A stretch of DNA of 64,000 nt from Halomonas qaidamensis (GTDB lineage Bacteria > Pseudomonadota > Gammaproteobacteria > Pseudomonadales > Halomonadaceae). Positions 34,096 through 44,928 of the stretch are shown piece by piece (position 1 is the first letter of the stretch; each line of letters opens with the position of its first letter). A program made the position numbers and the translations under genes. The notes below the pieces were generated by a model. The model was not told the DNA's origin, searched no databases, and saw nothing but the letters and a program-made list of their open reading frames with translations. The stretch lies in the NCBI RefSeq assembly GCF_025917315.1, contig NZ_CP080627.1, forward strand, positions 744,001 to 808,000, written 5' to 3'.

Positions 34096-36072
34096 ATGGA
34101 ACTAAGAGAGTGGTTAATCATTCTAGGACTGGCACTGGTATCGCTAATTGTGGTTGATGGTGTGCGCAGGCTCCAGCGCCAACGTCGTGTGCCCCGTCTG
34201 GATCAAGCAGTCAACGATTTACCAGCAGCTAAGATCGAAGAATTTAATGATGAGATCAAAGAAGCTGAAATAAACTGGGAGCTGCCCAACGGCGGAGCCC
34301 GAGTTATTAAGCCTGCTGATTATAGTAATCTTGGTCAAAAACCCAAGCTAGAGCGCCAGGAGCATCCAGGGCCATCCAGGGTGCTGTCTGATTTTCGCCG
34401 TTCTTTTTCAAATTCTGCCAGCTCAGCTAAGTCAAAAGCTAATGCACATTTCTCTTGGTCTCGTAAAAACGAGCCGCGTAAAAATGAGCCTCTCAAACAC
34501 GAGCAGCCGTCTACTGTCGGGCACTCCACGTCGGCGAAACATTCATCTGTTCAGTTAGATAACGCTTCGGTCGAGCACACGCTGGGCTTGTCTGCTGTTG
34601 CTGAACCTGAACGCCGGGAGCCGAGCGTATTTATGGCCGACGAAACCCCTAATGTTAATGCCGAGCCTCAGAAAGCACACACATCAGCTTTCACGGACGC
34701 TTCTAATTCTGATAGCTCTGGCTCGGGTATCTCTAGCGCCGATAATGTCTCTAGCGCTGATAATAGTGAAACGCAGCCAACATCTGAACGGGCCGAGAAT
34801 TCGCCGCTGGATGCCGGTGACCAAGTGGCTAATGCTGAGAAAAAACAGGCAGCATCCCCACAAGAAACAGTAACTACTGATCCTCAAATGTCTGAAGAGA
34901 CGGTGTCAGAGGAAGTAAACAACTCCTCGATGAGTTCGATGAGTGCTGAAGAAACAGCAGTAAAAACCGCGCCAACGGCGGAGCTAAGCGAAGAGCAAGC
35001 AGAGCCAACGCTAAGAGTCGAACCGGAAGATGCAGCACATCATGCGTCTGGCGTGCCTAAGCGACGCCAGCTCCGTTCAGACACTGCTGGTGAAGAGAGA
35101 GAGTTAGACGATGATGAGGTTGATGAATACCGCTTAGTCGACTTCGAAGGCATTGGACGCTCCTTTAAACGTCGCTTAATTGAGCGCCGTAAAGAAAAAG
35201 CGCGTAAGAAAGCCGAAAAAGCTAAACGTGCGGAAGCTCTCGCTAAGCAAAAAGCTGAACGCAAAGCGCTTGAAGCTGAACGTAAGGCGCTTGAAGCGCA
35301 ACAGCGTCGTGAAGCCAAAGAAGCGGCAGACGCCGAAAAAGCCCGTATTGCCCAAGAGCAAGCAGAAGCGCGAGAGGCGGCTGCAATGGCTGCCGCTGCG
35401 GAACGTGAAGCGGCACAACATAGTGAACCGACAGTCTCTACTCGCGACGTTTACGACGATAGTTACGATGATAGTTACCACGATGGTGATAACTATGAAG
35501 TTGGCTACGACGATGACGCACCTGAAATAGGGTATCGGGATAATGTTGTTCGTACGCATCCCACATTAGAAAAAGCGTTACGTCACGATGTTAATAGCGA
35601 GCGAGCCCGAGATACGCTAACTGACGCTGCTGAAATGGTCGTAATTAGTGTGCTTTCGCGGGAACCTGAAGGGTTTGATGGCGGAAAGCTGCTTGAGCTA
35701 ATCATGGCCTGTGGCCTTCGTTATAGCCGTGAAATGGGGGTTTTCCATCGTTTTGAAACTGAAAGTTTCGACAGCGAACTACAGTTTTCAATGGTGAATG
35801 TCCTTAAACCAGGTACGTTCCCGATTGAAGAAATGGATGAGTTTGTAACCCCTGGTATTACGTTCTTGATGCCACTACCGGGTGCTGAAGATAGCTCAGC
35901 AGCGTTTGAAGCCATGGTTGAAACGGCGATGGTGGTCGTACGCCATATGGGTGGCGAGCTTAAAGATGAGAACCGTAGCGTAATGACGGCACAAACCATT
36001 GAATTCGCAAGACAGCGTGTTCATGAGTTTGAGCGTCGTCATCGTCTGCATCGTCAACTTCAAGCGCGTTAA
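34096..36072 (+). CDS. zipA: Cell division protein ZipA (extended linker)
   Basis: Tethers FtsZ to the inner membrane at the division site. About 658 residues from MELREWLIIL; ATG 34087 and TTG 34075 are alternative starts. N-terminal transmembrane helix (LIILGLALVSLIVVDGV), then a very long acidic/Ser-rich disordered linker. A charged alpha-helical stretch of KAxx repeats (ERKALEAERKALEAQQRRE) leads to the C-terminal FtsZ-binding domain, about residues 495-640 (AEMVVISVLSREPEGFDG, GVFHRFE). E. coli ZipA is 328 residues, so the linker is about twice as long. smc-zipA-ligA order is conserved. Confidence 0.93.
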   Translation: MELREWLIILGLALVSLIVVDGVRRLQRQRRVPRLDQAVNDLPAAKIEEFNDEIKEAEINWELPNGGARVIKPADYSNLGQKPKLERQEHPGPSRVLSDFRRSFSNSASSAKSKANAHFSWSRKNEPRKNEPLKHEQPSTVGHSTSAKHSSVQLDNASVEHTLGLSAVAEPERREPSVFMADETPNVNAEPQKAHTSAFTDASNSDSSGSGISSADNVSSADNSETQPTSERAENSPLDAGDQVANAEKKQAASPQETVTTDPQMSEETVSEEVNNSSMSSMSAEETAVKTAPTAELSEEQAEPTLRVEPEDAAHHASGVPKRRQLRSDTAGEERELDDDEVDEYRLVDFEGIGRSFKRRLIERRKEKARKKAEKAKRAEALAKQKAERKALEAERKALEAQQRREAKEAADAEKARIAQEQAEAREAAAMAAAAEREAAQHSEPTVSTRDVYDDSYDDSYHDGDNYEVGYDDDAPEIGYRDNVVRTHPTLEKALRHDVNSERARDTLTDAAEMVVISVLSREPEGFDGGKLLELIMACGLRYSREMGVFHRFETESFDSELQFSMVNVLKPGTFPIEEMDEFVTPGITFLMPLPGAEDSSAAFEAMVETAMVVVRHMGGELKDENRSVMTAQTIEFARQRVHEFERRHRLHRQLQAR

Positions 36073-36087
36073 GCAGCACATTACGTT

Positions 36088-36123
36088 AACACCCGCCTTC
36101 CCTAAGAAGGCGGGTGTTTTTGT
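36088..36123 (+). terminator. Terminator of zipA
   Basis: Perfect 13 bp stem AACACCCGCCTTC/GAAGGCGGGTGTT with a five-base loop and T-run, 16 bp after the stop. Confidence 0.88.
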
Positions 36124-36159
36124 TACTAAACACCTGTTTTTGTATGCCGGAACAATTGA

Positions 36160-38233
<2,074 letters not shown>

Positions 38234-38247
<14 letters not shown>

Positions 38248-38506
38248 AGAAGTGCCCGCGCGACTACTACCGCCGGAAACGCTGGATGCGTTGCTTGAAG
38301 CATTTGTGACTCGTCAGGGGTATGACACCACTGATACTGGCGCAGGTATGAATGGCTGGGTAGCCGAGCTTAAACAGCAGCTTGAGCGTCACGAGTTGAT
38401 TATTGCTCACGACCTAGAATTGGAAATGACCGAAGTGATGACCCTCGCCCAGTGGCGCTCCTTTGGGCGAGATCTTGCCGACGATGAGGAAGAGGGCGAT
38501 TACTGA
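38234..38506 (+). CDS. YheU/UPF0270-like small protein
   Basis: 90 residues from the ATG at 38234; a GTG at 38216 is also in frame. The pattern IEVPARLLPPETLDALLEAFVTRQGYDT resembles the UPF0270 (YheU) signature, followed by an ELKQQL segment and a very acidic tail (DDEEEGDY). Function unknown in the family. The 3' end overlaps convergent mnmC by 7 bp. It begins just after ligA, so translational coupling is likely. Confidence 0.8.
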
Positions 38507-40512
38507 GCGCGTATTAGTGCACTGATAATTCGTCGTCCTGGATGTAAATGGTCCACTAACGTTAGCTCTAGCGGCATAGGGTCATCACATAGTCGTGAGG
38601 CAATGACTTCGGCGCAGAGCGGAGCACTGGAAAGTCCCCGAGAGCCGTGAGCGGTCGATATCCACAGCCCTGAATGGTGCTCACCTTGGGTATCAGGCAC
38701 GTTAGAAGCATCTTTTTGCAGCGCCACGTAATCCTGTTGCCATGCGTCGGCATGGGGTACTGGCCCGGCGTAGGGGCTTTTGTCAGGGCTGGCTGCCCTT
38801 ACTGCAGCACGACCTGCTAGCGTGTCAGGGCTCAGCGCCACGCCCGCAGTCTCAAGTGTTGCGACCCATTCAGGCAGTGTTTGGCGTAATTCATCAATAT
38901 TGCGCTGATGATCTGCTGTTGTAACGTCGCTCGTGGCGTTATTAGGCATAAAGCTGGCCCCAAACGTCAGCACGCCTTCCACTGGCGGCGACACATAGCC
39001 GCCCGCGCATACCACACGTTGCGGGCCTTGAACTCCCTCAGGAAGCTTCATTTCGCTTACCTGGCCGCGAACTTGTTGTAATGGAAGCGCTGCCGTTTGT
39101 TCAAAGCGGTTAGCTAACGACGCATTGGCCACCACAACGTGATCAGCGGTCAGCGTTTCACTGCTGGCCAATTCAACCTGCCATGCGCTGTCGTGGGGCT
39201 GTAGATTGGCTACTTCCCCGTGGTGCAAGGTGATATTCGCATGCTGTAGCAGGTGTTTGCAGAGTAGTTTGGGGCGCACCCAGCCTGCCTGGGGATAAAA
39301 CAGTCCATGACCCGCAGTGATGGGAAGACCCACCAGCTCACTAAGTGTCTCGCTTTGCGCAGATACCACCGCTTCTGGCAGTGGGTGGCGTGCCATAAAG
39401 CGCTGCTGGCGAGTAGCCTCCTTGTCACTTAACGCCAGTTGTACCACGCCACACGGCTGCCACAGCGGCGTTTCCTGTGGTGAGGTGAACGCCTGCTGGC
39501 TAAGCCAGCGCTGGCTGTAGAGAAGCCCTGATAAATAGAACCGACTCTGGTGATTCGTTTCCGCTGCTAGCTTTACATACAGCGCTCCCTGGCGATTACC
39601 GGAGCCACCTGCGCCAGGAGCATCGCGTTCAATGACCGTTACCTTAATCCCGCGCTTGGCCAACGCCGCTGCTACGCTGCAACCGGCCATGCCCGCCCCA
39701 ATAACGACCACATGGTTAGCAGGCTTGTCCGTAGGTGGCATAAACCAAGGCGTTGATTGGCGGCGAGTGTCTTTAGGCGGTGTGTCGATATAGCCTGCTA
39801 ACATTTCCCGCTTCCGCCCAAATCCAGGCACCTTTTGCCAGCTAAACCCCGCTGCTTTTAATCCTCGTTTAACGACACCTGCGCAGGTAAATGTGGCAAA
39901 GGTGGCCCCAGGGCGAGAGCGCGCGGCCATAGCGTCGAATAGTTCAGGCTGCCACATTGCTGGGTTTTTAGCAGGCGCGAAGCCATCTAAAAACCAGGCG
40001 TCGACTTGGCCGTCTAACAGGTTCAACCGTTCGGTTGTATCGCCAAAGTGCAGGTCGAGGGTTACTCGGTCGCTGAGATGAAGACGATGAATACCGCTGA
40101 CTGGTTCTGGCCACTGGGCGCATAGCACCTGTGCGTAGTGCGCCAAAGAAGGCCAGGCGTTTAACGCGCGCTCAAGAGACGTCCGATCAAGAGGGTATTT
40201 CTCGGTGGATAACAAATGCAGGCGCGCAGTACTCTGTGCGTGCTGTTCAAAACAGGCCCATGCGCACAGCATATTAAGTCCGGTGCCAAAGCCTGTTTCG
40301 CCAATCACAAACGCGCGGTGGTGTTGCCAATTCGCAAAGCGCTCGGGGAGGTGATTCGCCCCCAGGAAAACGTGCTCGGTTTCAGCCCGGCCATCTTCCC
40401 TAGAAAAATACACATCGTCGAAAGCGTCTGAATGGGGCGACGTCTCGTCCCAAGTGAGTGAAGGGGCGCTTAATGCCAAGAGCGGAGGCAGGTCAGTGGA
40501 GCGTTGGGTCAC
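38500..40512 (-). CDS. mnmC: Bifunctional tRNA mnm5s2U biosynthesis protein MnmC
   Basis: Completes the 5-methylaminomethyl modification of the wobble uridine. 670 residues. The N-terminal half is a SAM methyltransferase (VFLGANHLPERF, GETGFGTGLNMLCAW, DAWFLDGFAPAKNPAMW). The C-terminal half is an FAD oxidoreductase (VVVIGAGMAGCSVAAALAKR, SGNRQGALYVKL). Both activities are fused, as in E. coli. Full length. Confidence 0.96.
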   Translation of the reverse strand: MTQRSTDLPPLLALSAPSLTWDETSPHSDAFDDVYFSREDGRAETEHVFLGANHLPERFANWQHHRAFVIGETGFGTGLNMLCAWACFEQHAQSTARLHLLSTEKYPLDRTSLERALNAWPSLAHYAQVLCAQWPEPVSGIHRLHLSDRVTLDLHFGDTTERLNLLDGQVDAWFLDGFAPAKNPAMWQPELFDAMAARSRPGATFATFTCAGVVKRGLKAAGFSWQKVPGFGRKREMLAGYIDTPPKDTRRQSTPWFMPPTDKPANHVVVIGAGMAGCSVAAALAKRGIKVTVIERDAPGAGGSGNRQGALYVKLAAETNHQSRFYLSGLLYSQRWLSQQAFTSPQETPLWQPCGVVQLALSDKEATRQQRFMARHPLPEAVVSAQSETLSELVGLPITAGHGLFYPQAGWVRPKLLCKHLLQHANITLHHGEVANLQPHDSAWQVELASSETLTADHVVVANASLANRFEQTAALPLQQVRGQVSEMKLPEGVQGPQRVVCAGGYVSPPVEGVLTFGASFMPNNATSDVTTADHQRNIDELRQTLPEWVATLETAGVALSPDTLAGRAAVRAASPDKSPYAGPVPHADAWQQDYVALQKDASNVPDTQGEHHSGLWISTAHGSRGLSSAPLCAEVIASRLCDDPMPLELTLVDHLHPGRRIISALIRAQ

Positions 40513-40606
40513 GCGGATATCCCATGGTGTGAAAATGAGTGATATAAATTGGTTAAAAAATGATCAACTTGTTGATGCGGGCATTATCTCTGGCCTAGAG
40601 AAAAGC

Positions 40607-40660
40607 GTCCGCCGAGTTTTCACAGAGTTTTCCACAGGCTCTGTGAAAAAGAAGGCGGAC
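40607..40660 (-). terminator. Long compound hairpin 3' of yciI
   Basis: GTCCGCC (40607-40613) pairs with GGCGGAC (40654-40660), and inside it TTTTCACAGAG pairs with CTCTGTGAAAA around TTTTCCACAGG. On the minus strand it follows the yciI stop by 23 bp and is followed by GCTTTTCT. A terminator or processed RNA structure is the likeliest reading, though the T-run is short. Confidence 0.55.
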
Positions 40661-40682
40661 TCCTCACACTCGCCTCAATCGG

Positions 40683-40982
40683 TCAAGGCATAACTTTTTT
40701 AAACGGCTTAACAATTACCTTGGCATAGACCCCTGCAATGATGTATGGATCCGCGTCTGCCCATGCTTGCGCGGCATCAAGGCTTTCAAATTCGGCAACG
40801 ACCAAGCTGCCGCTAAAGCCCGCATCGCCTGGGTTATCGGTATCTATAGCCGGGTGAGGCCCTGCCAGAACCAAGCGGCCTTCATCACGCAGCTTTTCCA
40901 GACGAGCAAGGTGATCCGGGCGTGCCGCCAATCGGCGCTCCAAGCTGTTGGATACATCTTCACTGATAATAGCGTAAAGCAT
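40683..40982 (-). CDS. yciI: YciI family protein
   Basis: 99 residues from the ATG at 40982, which has GGAG 8 bp upstream; the longer frame is not supported. Dimeric alpha-beta barrel fold of the YCII family. LAGPHPAID and [25 protein letters not shown] match E. coli YciI almost throughout. Enzymatic role uncertain; the conserved His and Asp suggest catalysis. yciI, the RNase AM gene and yciO are grouped here as in E. coli. Confidence 0.93.
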   Translation of the reverse strand: MLYAIISEDVSNSLERRLAARPDHLARLEKLRDEGRLVLAGPHPAIDTDNPGDAGFSGSLVVAEFESLDAAQAWADADPYIIAGVYAKVIVKPFKKVMP

Positions 40983-41154
40983 GGGGATAACTCCTTGAGT
41001 GCTGGGGCGGTTGTCCAGTGTCGAATTGACCGCGCCCTTGTAAGCGCGCACCATGGCGAGCGCCTGTAGACCGTGAAAGGGAAACAGGATGCCTGTTTGT
41101 TCACACCATTTTTATTCACACCTTCCTATTCTGACAAACTCGCCACATGGCGTC

Positions 41155-42123
41155 ATGCTTATGCCCTTACTTCCTGCGAACGATCTTCCTGCGAACTATC
41201 TTCCTGCAAACGCTCTGCCTCCGGTGTTTGATGTCGACCAGCGATACTCGGTGGATTTACACATGCACTCTACCGCGTCAGACGGCGCACTAACCCCTAC
41301 TGCGCTAGTAAAGCTATGTGCTGAGCGTGGCCTTACCCACATGTCGCTGACTGACCATGACACTATGGATGGTGTTGACGAGGCAAGTGCGGCAGCAGAG
41401 CAGGCAGGCTTATGCTTGATACCTGGCTGCGAGTTATCTACGCGTTGGCAAGGGATCAATATTCACGTTGTGGCGCTTATGCCCGGCGGCTTGCAAGGGC
41501 CTCTGGTAGAGGGGCTTAAGCAGCAGCGCGAAGCACGTATCCAACGCGCTGAGGTGATCGCTGAGCGATTAGAAAAAATGGGCTTACCAAACGCGCTAGA
41601 AAAGGCACGCGCCCAGGCAGGCAGCGACCGCCCCTTAGGCAGACCCGATTTTGCCCGCGCGCTGGTCGCCGAAGGTGTGGTTGCTGACTGGGCTGGCGCG
41701 TTTAAGCGCTATTTAGGCAGTGGTAAAAAAGGCGATGTAAAAGCCCACTGGCCAGAAATCAGTGAAGCAGTGGCCTGGGTGGTTGCCTCTGGCGGCGTGG
41801 CGGTGCTGGCGCACCCGTTGCGCTATGGGCTTACCCGGCGCAAGCGAGGTTTGCTGATGGATGCCTTTCAAGCTGCAGGCGGGCAAAGCGCTGAGCTGGT
41901 GAGCGGACAGCAAAACCCTGATAGCACCCGTGATCTGGCTCGGCAATTGGTCGAACGCAACTTATACGCCTCTATGGGCAGCGATTTTCATTTTCCTGGC
42001 AGCCATGCCGCCCCCGGCAGTATGAGTGTCATACCACGCACTGCTGCGCCGCCAATTTGGCAGCATTCGCGCTTAATTCATTTACGCGATGCACCCAGTG
42101 GCATGTTAGGCCCTGGGTCTTAA
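41155..42123 (+). CDS. rnm: RNase AM (YciV/TrpH, PHP domain)
   Basis: PHP-fold 5'-3' exonuclease family that matures rRNA 5' ends and degrades short nucleotides. About 322 residues from 41155 (41161 and 41089 also possible). Metal-binding motifs are VDLHMHSTASDG, LTDHDTMDG, GCELSTRW, AVLAHPLRYG and GSDFHFPG. An N-terminal triplicated LPAN repeat (coded by 41170-41214) precedes the domain and is absent from the family core. Divergent from yciI. Confidence 0.9.
   Translation: MLMPLLPANDLPANYLPANALPPVFDVDQRYSVDLHMHSTASDGALTPTALVKLCAERGLTHMSLTDHDTMDGVDEASAAAEQAGLCLIPGCELSTRWQGINIHVVALMPGGLQGPLVEGLKQQREARIQRAEVIAERLEKMGLPNALEKARAQAGSDRPLGRPDFARALVAEGVVADWAGAFKRYLGSGKKGDVKAHWPEISEAVAWVVASGGVAVLAHPLRYGLTRRKRGLLMDAFQAAGGQSAELVSGQQNPDSTRDLARQLVERNLYASMGSDFHFPGSHAAPGSMSVIPRTAAPPIWQHSRLIHLRDAPSGMLGPGS
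41170..41214 (+). repeat. In-frame 15 bp repeat, three copies
   Basis: CTTCCTGCGAACGAT and two near copies code for LPAND, LPANY and LPANA at the N-terminus of the RNase AM gene. Length variation here would keep the frame. Confidence 0.88.
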
Positions 42124-42186
42124 AGCGCATATCGGCTAACCTTGAAACTAAATGGACAACGATGTGCCCACGGGCAGGAGCAAGTG

Positions 42187-42810
42187 ATGAGTCAATATTT
42201 TCAGATTCACCCCGAAAACCCACAGAAACGCTTGATTGATCAAGCCATCGATATCATCCGTAAAGGTGGAGTGGTCGCGTACCCAACGGATTCAGGCTAT
42301 GCACTGGGCTGTCACTTGGGTGAAAAAAAGGCCATTGAAAAGATCAAGTGGCTGCGCTCGTTAGACGATAAACACAATTTCACACTGATGTGTTCGGATC
42401 TTTCCGAGATTGGCACTTACGCTAAAGTGGATAACGCCGTATTTAGGTTGCTCAAGGCTCACACCCCAGGGCCTTATACCTTTATTTTAGATGCCACCAC
42501 CGAAGTGCCGCGGCTGTTACTGCACCCGAAGCGCCGTTCTATTGGCGTACGCGTGCCCGACCACCGCATTACCCATGCGTTGCTTGCTGCGCTGGGTGAG
42601 CCTCTGATGAGCGTGACGTTGATTCCAGTAGGCGATACCTTGCCAATGAGCGACCCTGAAGAGATCCGCGACCGCTTTGGGGCACATCTTGATGCCATTA
42701 TCGATGGCGGAGCCTGTCACCTTGATCCCACCAGTGTAATTGATCTACGCGAACTGCCACCCAAAATCATACGGGAAGGGCGTGGCGATATTTCGCCGTT
42801 TGAGTCTTAA
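42187..42810 (+). CDS. yciO: YciO (Sua5/YciO/YrdC family)
   Basis: 207 residues from the ATG at 42187 with GGAG nearby. The YrdC fold is shown by GGVVAYPTDSGYALGCHLG, KHNFTLMCSDLSEIG, TPGPYTFILDAT and IGVRVPDH. It is related to the threonylcarbamoyl-AMP synthases TsaC/Sua5, but YciO members are a separate branch of unsettled role. It starts 63 bp after the RNase AM gene, the E. coli yciV-yciO neighbourhood. Confidence 0.93.
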   Translation: MSQYFQIHPENPQKRLIDQAIDIIRKGGVVAYPTDSGYALGCHLGEKKAIEKIKWLRSLDDKHNFTLMCSDLSEIGTYAKVDNAVFRLLKAHTPGPYTFILDATTEVPRLLLHPKRRSIGVRVPDHRITHALLAALGEPLMSVTLIPVGDTLPMSDPEEIRDRFGAHLDAIIDGGACHLDPTSVIDLRELPPKIIREGRGDISPFES

Positions 42811-42859
42811 CGCTGTTTAGAACCCCGGTCATGAAAGTGGCTTCAACATGCATAAAGAA

Positions 42860-42901
42860 ATCGCTTTAGCCAGTTAATAGACGTTTTCTAGCTAAAGCGA
42901 T
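42860..42901. terminator. Hairpin between yciO and the channel gene
   Basis: Perfect 11 bp arms ATCGCTTTAGC/GCTAAAGCGAT around a 20-base loop. There is no good T-run on either strand, so terminator function is only likely from position between convergent genes. Confidence 0.45.
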
Positions 42902-42911
42902 GTTTGCTTCG

Positions 42912-42965
42912 TGTAAGTGCTTTGTTGTTTGTAAGTGCTTTGCAGCTTGTAAGTGCTTTACTGTT
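42912..42965. repeat. Three-copy 18 bp tandem repeat
   Basis: TGTAAGTGCTTTGTTGTT, TGTAAGTGCTTTGCAGCT and TGTAAGTGCTTTACTGTT are contiguous. The last copy covers the stop codon of the minus-strand channel gene, so the repeat may have grown out of the gene end. Confidence 0.88.
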
Positions 42966-43854
42966 TTAGGCTTTCGTCGTCTTCCCCCGTTTTCGCTGAT
43001 TTCTTGCGTGGGTCTTCTGTTTCTTCATCCAGCCATGTGCCACAGCGTAGACAATAGCGGGCGCGTTTTTCATGGTGGTCGTGGCCACAGCCGGGGCAAG
43101 CTTCTTCTGAGTAGCGGTCTTCGCGGATAGAGCGGATAACCTGGGCGGAAAATACTCCGGTCGGCACTGCGATAATCGAGTACCCGAGCAGCATCAAGAT
43201 CACCGTGATGGTCTTGCCGACTGAGGTGGCAGGCACAATGTCGCCATAGCCCACCGTGGTCATGCTGACGATTGCCCAGTACATTGACATCGGTATGCTG
43301 GTAAAGCCTGCTTCCGGCGACTCGATGGTGTACATCAGCGCCGCAAATAGCATCACCACCATCATAATGCTGCTAAAAAACAACAAAATTTGGCGTAGGC
43401 TGCGTTTGAGTGCACTGATGAGCAGATGTGCTTCCCCAACAAACTCCATTAAACGCAGAATACGAAAGATGCGTAAGACACGCAGAATACGAACAATGAC
43501 GAGCCCGTGAGCGCCGGGTACAAGCAGTACGAGCCAAGTAGGCAAAATGGCTAGCAGGTCAACAATGCCGTAAAAGCTTTTCAAGTATAAGAAAGGGCGC
43601 TCTAGGCAGTAAATCCTCACCGCTAGTTCAATCGTAAATAGCAGCGTAAATACCCACTCTACATAGAGAAAAATGTGTCCGTAACGCTCGGAATAACTGT
43701 CTACGCTGTCTAGCAAAATGACAGCCACGCTCATTAAGATGGCGATAATTAGCGCAATATCAAAGGCTTTGGCCCCCGGCGTATCGGACTCAAAAATAAT
43801 ATGAAAAAGTCGCGTGCGAAGTCCTTCTGCACCGGGAGTTAATTGAAAACTCAT
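42958..43854 (-). CDS. Voltage-gated potassium channel with C-terminal zinc ribbon
   Basis: 298 residues. Six-helix Kv-type channel: S1-S3 hydrophobic segments, an S4 sensor with regularly spaced arginines (RILRVLRIFRILRL, about residues 124-137), and a pore loop with selectivity filter TTVGYGD (about 197-203). After S6 comes a cytoplasmic zinc ribbon CPGCGHDHHEKRARYCLRCG (about 248-267) and an acidic/lysine tail. Such a ribbon on an ion channel tail is uncommon and may sense metal or redox state (inference). It probably sets K+ flux in osmotic balance. Confidence 0.92.
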   Translation of the reverse strand: MSFQLTPGAEGLRTRLFHIIFESDTPGAKAFDIALIIAILMSVAVILLDSVDSYSERYGHIFLYVEWVFTLLFTIELAVRIYCLERPFLYLKSFYGIVDLLAILPTWLVLLVPGAHGLVIVRILRVLRIFRILRLMEFVGEAHLLISALKRSLRQILLFFSSIMMVVMLFAALMYTIESPEAGFTSIPMSMYWAIVSMTTVGYGDIVPATSVGKTITVILMLLGYSIIAVPTGVFSAQVIRSIREDRYSEEACPGCGHDHHEKRARYCLRCGTWLDEETEDPRKKSAKTGEDDESLKQ

Positions 43855-43883
43855 CGCGTCATCCTAAAGTGGGCTAAATGTTT

Positions 43884-44792
43884 CTAGCGTAGCGTGGTTT
43901 GATAGGCGAAGCGATGCGCCAACGCTAACGCAGCAACGCCGTAAGCGGGCGTTGGTTGCCCGTTGTCCGTCAGTGCCGTGGTCAGGGTATAAGCATCGCT
44001 GCGGGCGTTTTCATTCAGCTGTGGGTGGGCGGCCAGCGTGGCTAACGCCTGTTGTGTGATGGTTAGATGCTGTGCAAGCCCACTGTCGTGATAGGCATCC
44101 AGCGCCATCGTGGCCCTGTGCAGCCACTGAGCCGGTGTGTCAGCCTCAGGTAGTAACCACTGCTGCGCGCCTAACGCATTTCCACGCGCCGCTTTGCTGG
44201 TATCCGAAGGACGCAGCGGCACGCTTTCTGCAAGCACCAAGGCCAGCGACCAAAGCGCCTCTGGAACCCCCGCTTTTAATTCCAGCTCAACCTCACAAAT
44301 AGTGGCTTGAGCGCCACCGCTGACAATCTCCCCTTCGTCTAGCACTAGCTCGATGTGGCTGTCTAGCCAGTCGATTTGCCAGCTGCGCCGAGTAAAGTCG
44401 GTGCGCAGCGCAGGGCGTAGCGCTGATATCGCTGTGCTTAATGAACCTTCAAAAGGCGGCAGGGCAGCCAAACCACGTTGGTCAAGCTGCGCACCAGGGA
44501 CTTGCCACTCCCACTCTTGTCGGGTGGAAAGGCCACCGCCACCTTTACCAGCGGTTTTTACCGTTTGTAGCACGCGATCATCTATTTGGCGTAGGCGCAC
44601 AGCAATTCGTGCTTTTGCCATATCCCCTGCTGGTGTATCGAAATAGGTGTTCGCAAGGTGCTGCTGTTGGGGTGATGTGGCTAGCACGTAGTGACTCAGC
44701 AACGCGTTCCGCTGGGCGGGGGCAAGGGCAAGTTTAAGCTCGATTTCTGTTGGTTCAGAAATAGGCGATGAAAAAGCAGTTGAATTTTTCAT
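43884..44792 (-). CDS. CYTH domain protein, YgiF-like (inorganic triphosphatase family)
   Basis: About 302 residues from the ATG at 44792, which has AAGGTGG upstream; a GTG at 44804 is in frame. The CYTH signature EIELKLAL near residue 15, NTYFDTPAGDMAKARIAVRLRQ and the LDEGEIVSG and EVELELK motifs form the metal-triphosphate tunnel. E. coli YgiF is 433 residues with a C-terminal CHAD domain. Here only about 100 residues follow CYTH and the CHAD histidines are not obvious, so this is a shortened form. Divergent from the Pit operon. Confidence 0.85.
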   Translation of the reverse strand: MKNSTAFSSPISEPTEIELKLALAPAQRNALLSHYVLATSPQQQHLANTYFDTPAGDMAKARIAVRLRQIDDRVLQTVKTAGKGGGGLSTRQEWEWQVPGAQLDQRGLAALPPFEGSLSTAISALRPALRTDFTRRSWQIDWLDSHIELVLDEGEIVSGGAQATICEVELELKAGVPEALWSLALVLAESVPLRPSDTSKAARGNALGAQQWLLPEADTPAQWLHRATMALDAYHDSGLAQHLTITQQALATLAAHPQLNENARSDAYTLTTALTDNGQPTPAYGVAALALAHRFAYQTTLR

Positions 44793-44928
44793 GACATTAG
44801 CCACCTTTTTATCGTGACGTTTCAGTTAAATTTTGATGACATTATGAACTTTTCATGACGGCGGCTGGCGCACTCTTTATACTGGCGCCCGCCATTTCCA
44901 GGCTCCCCGAAAACAGGCTAAAGGCTAT

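Noticed and set aside
40535..40693. 52-codon plus-strand frame starting MSDINWLKND between mnmC and yciI
   Set aside because: Weak ribosome site, and its second half is made of the arms of a long hairpin that better explains the sequence as a structured 3' region of yciI.
44805..44928. Pho box before the Pit operon
   Set aside because: GTCAT/TTCAT-like strings occur on the minus strand, but the 11 bp half-site period is broken and the orientation is toward the CYTH gene.
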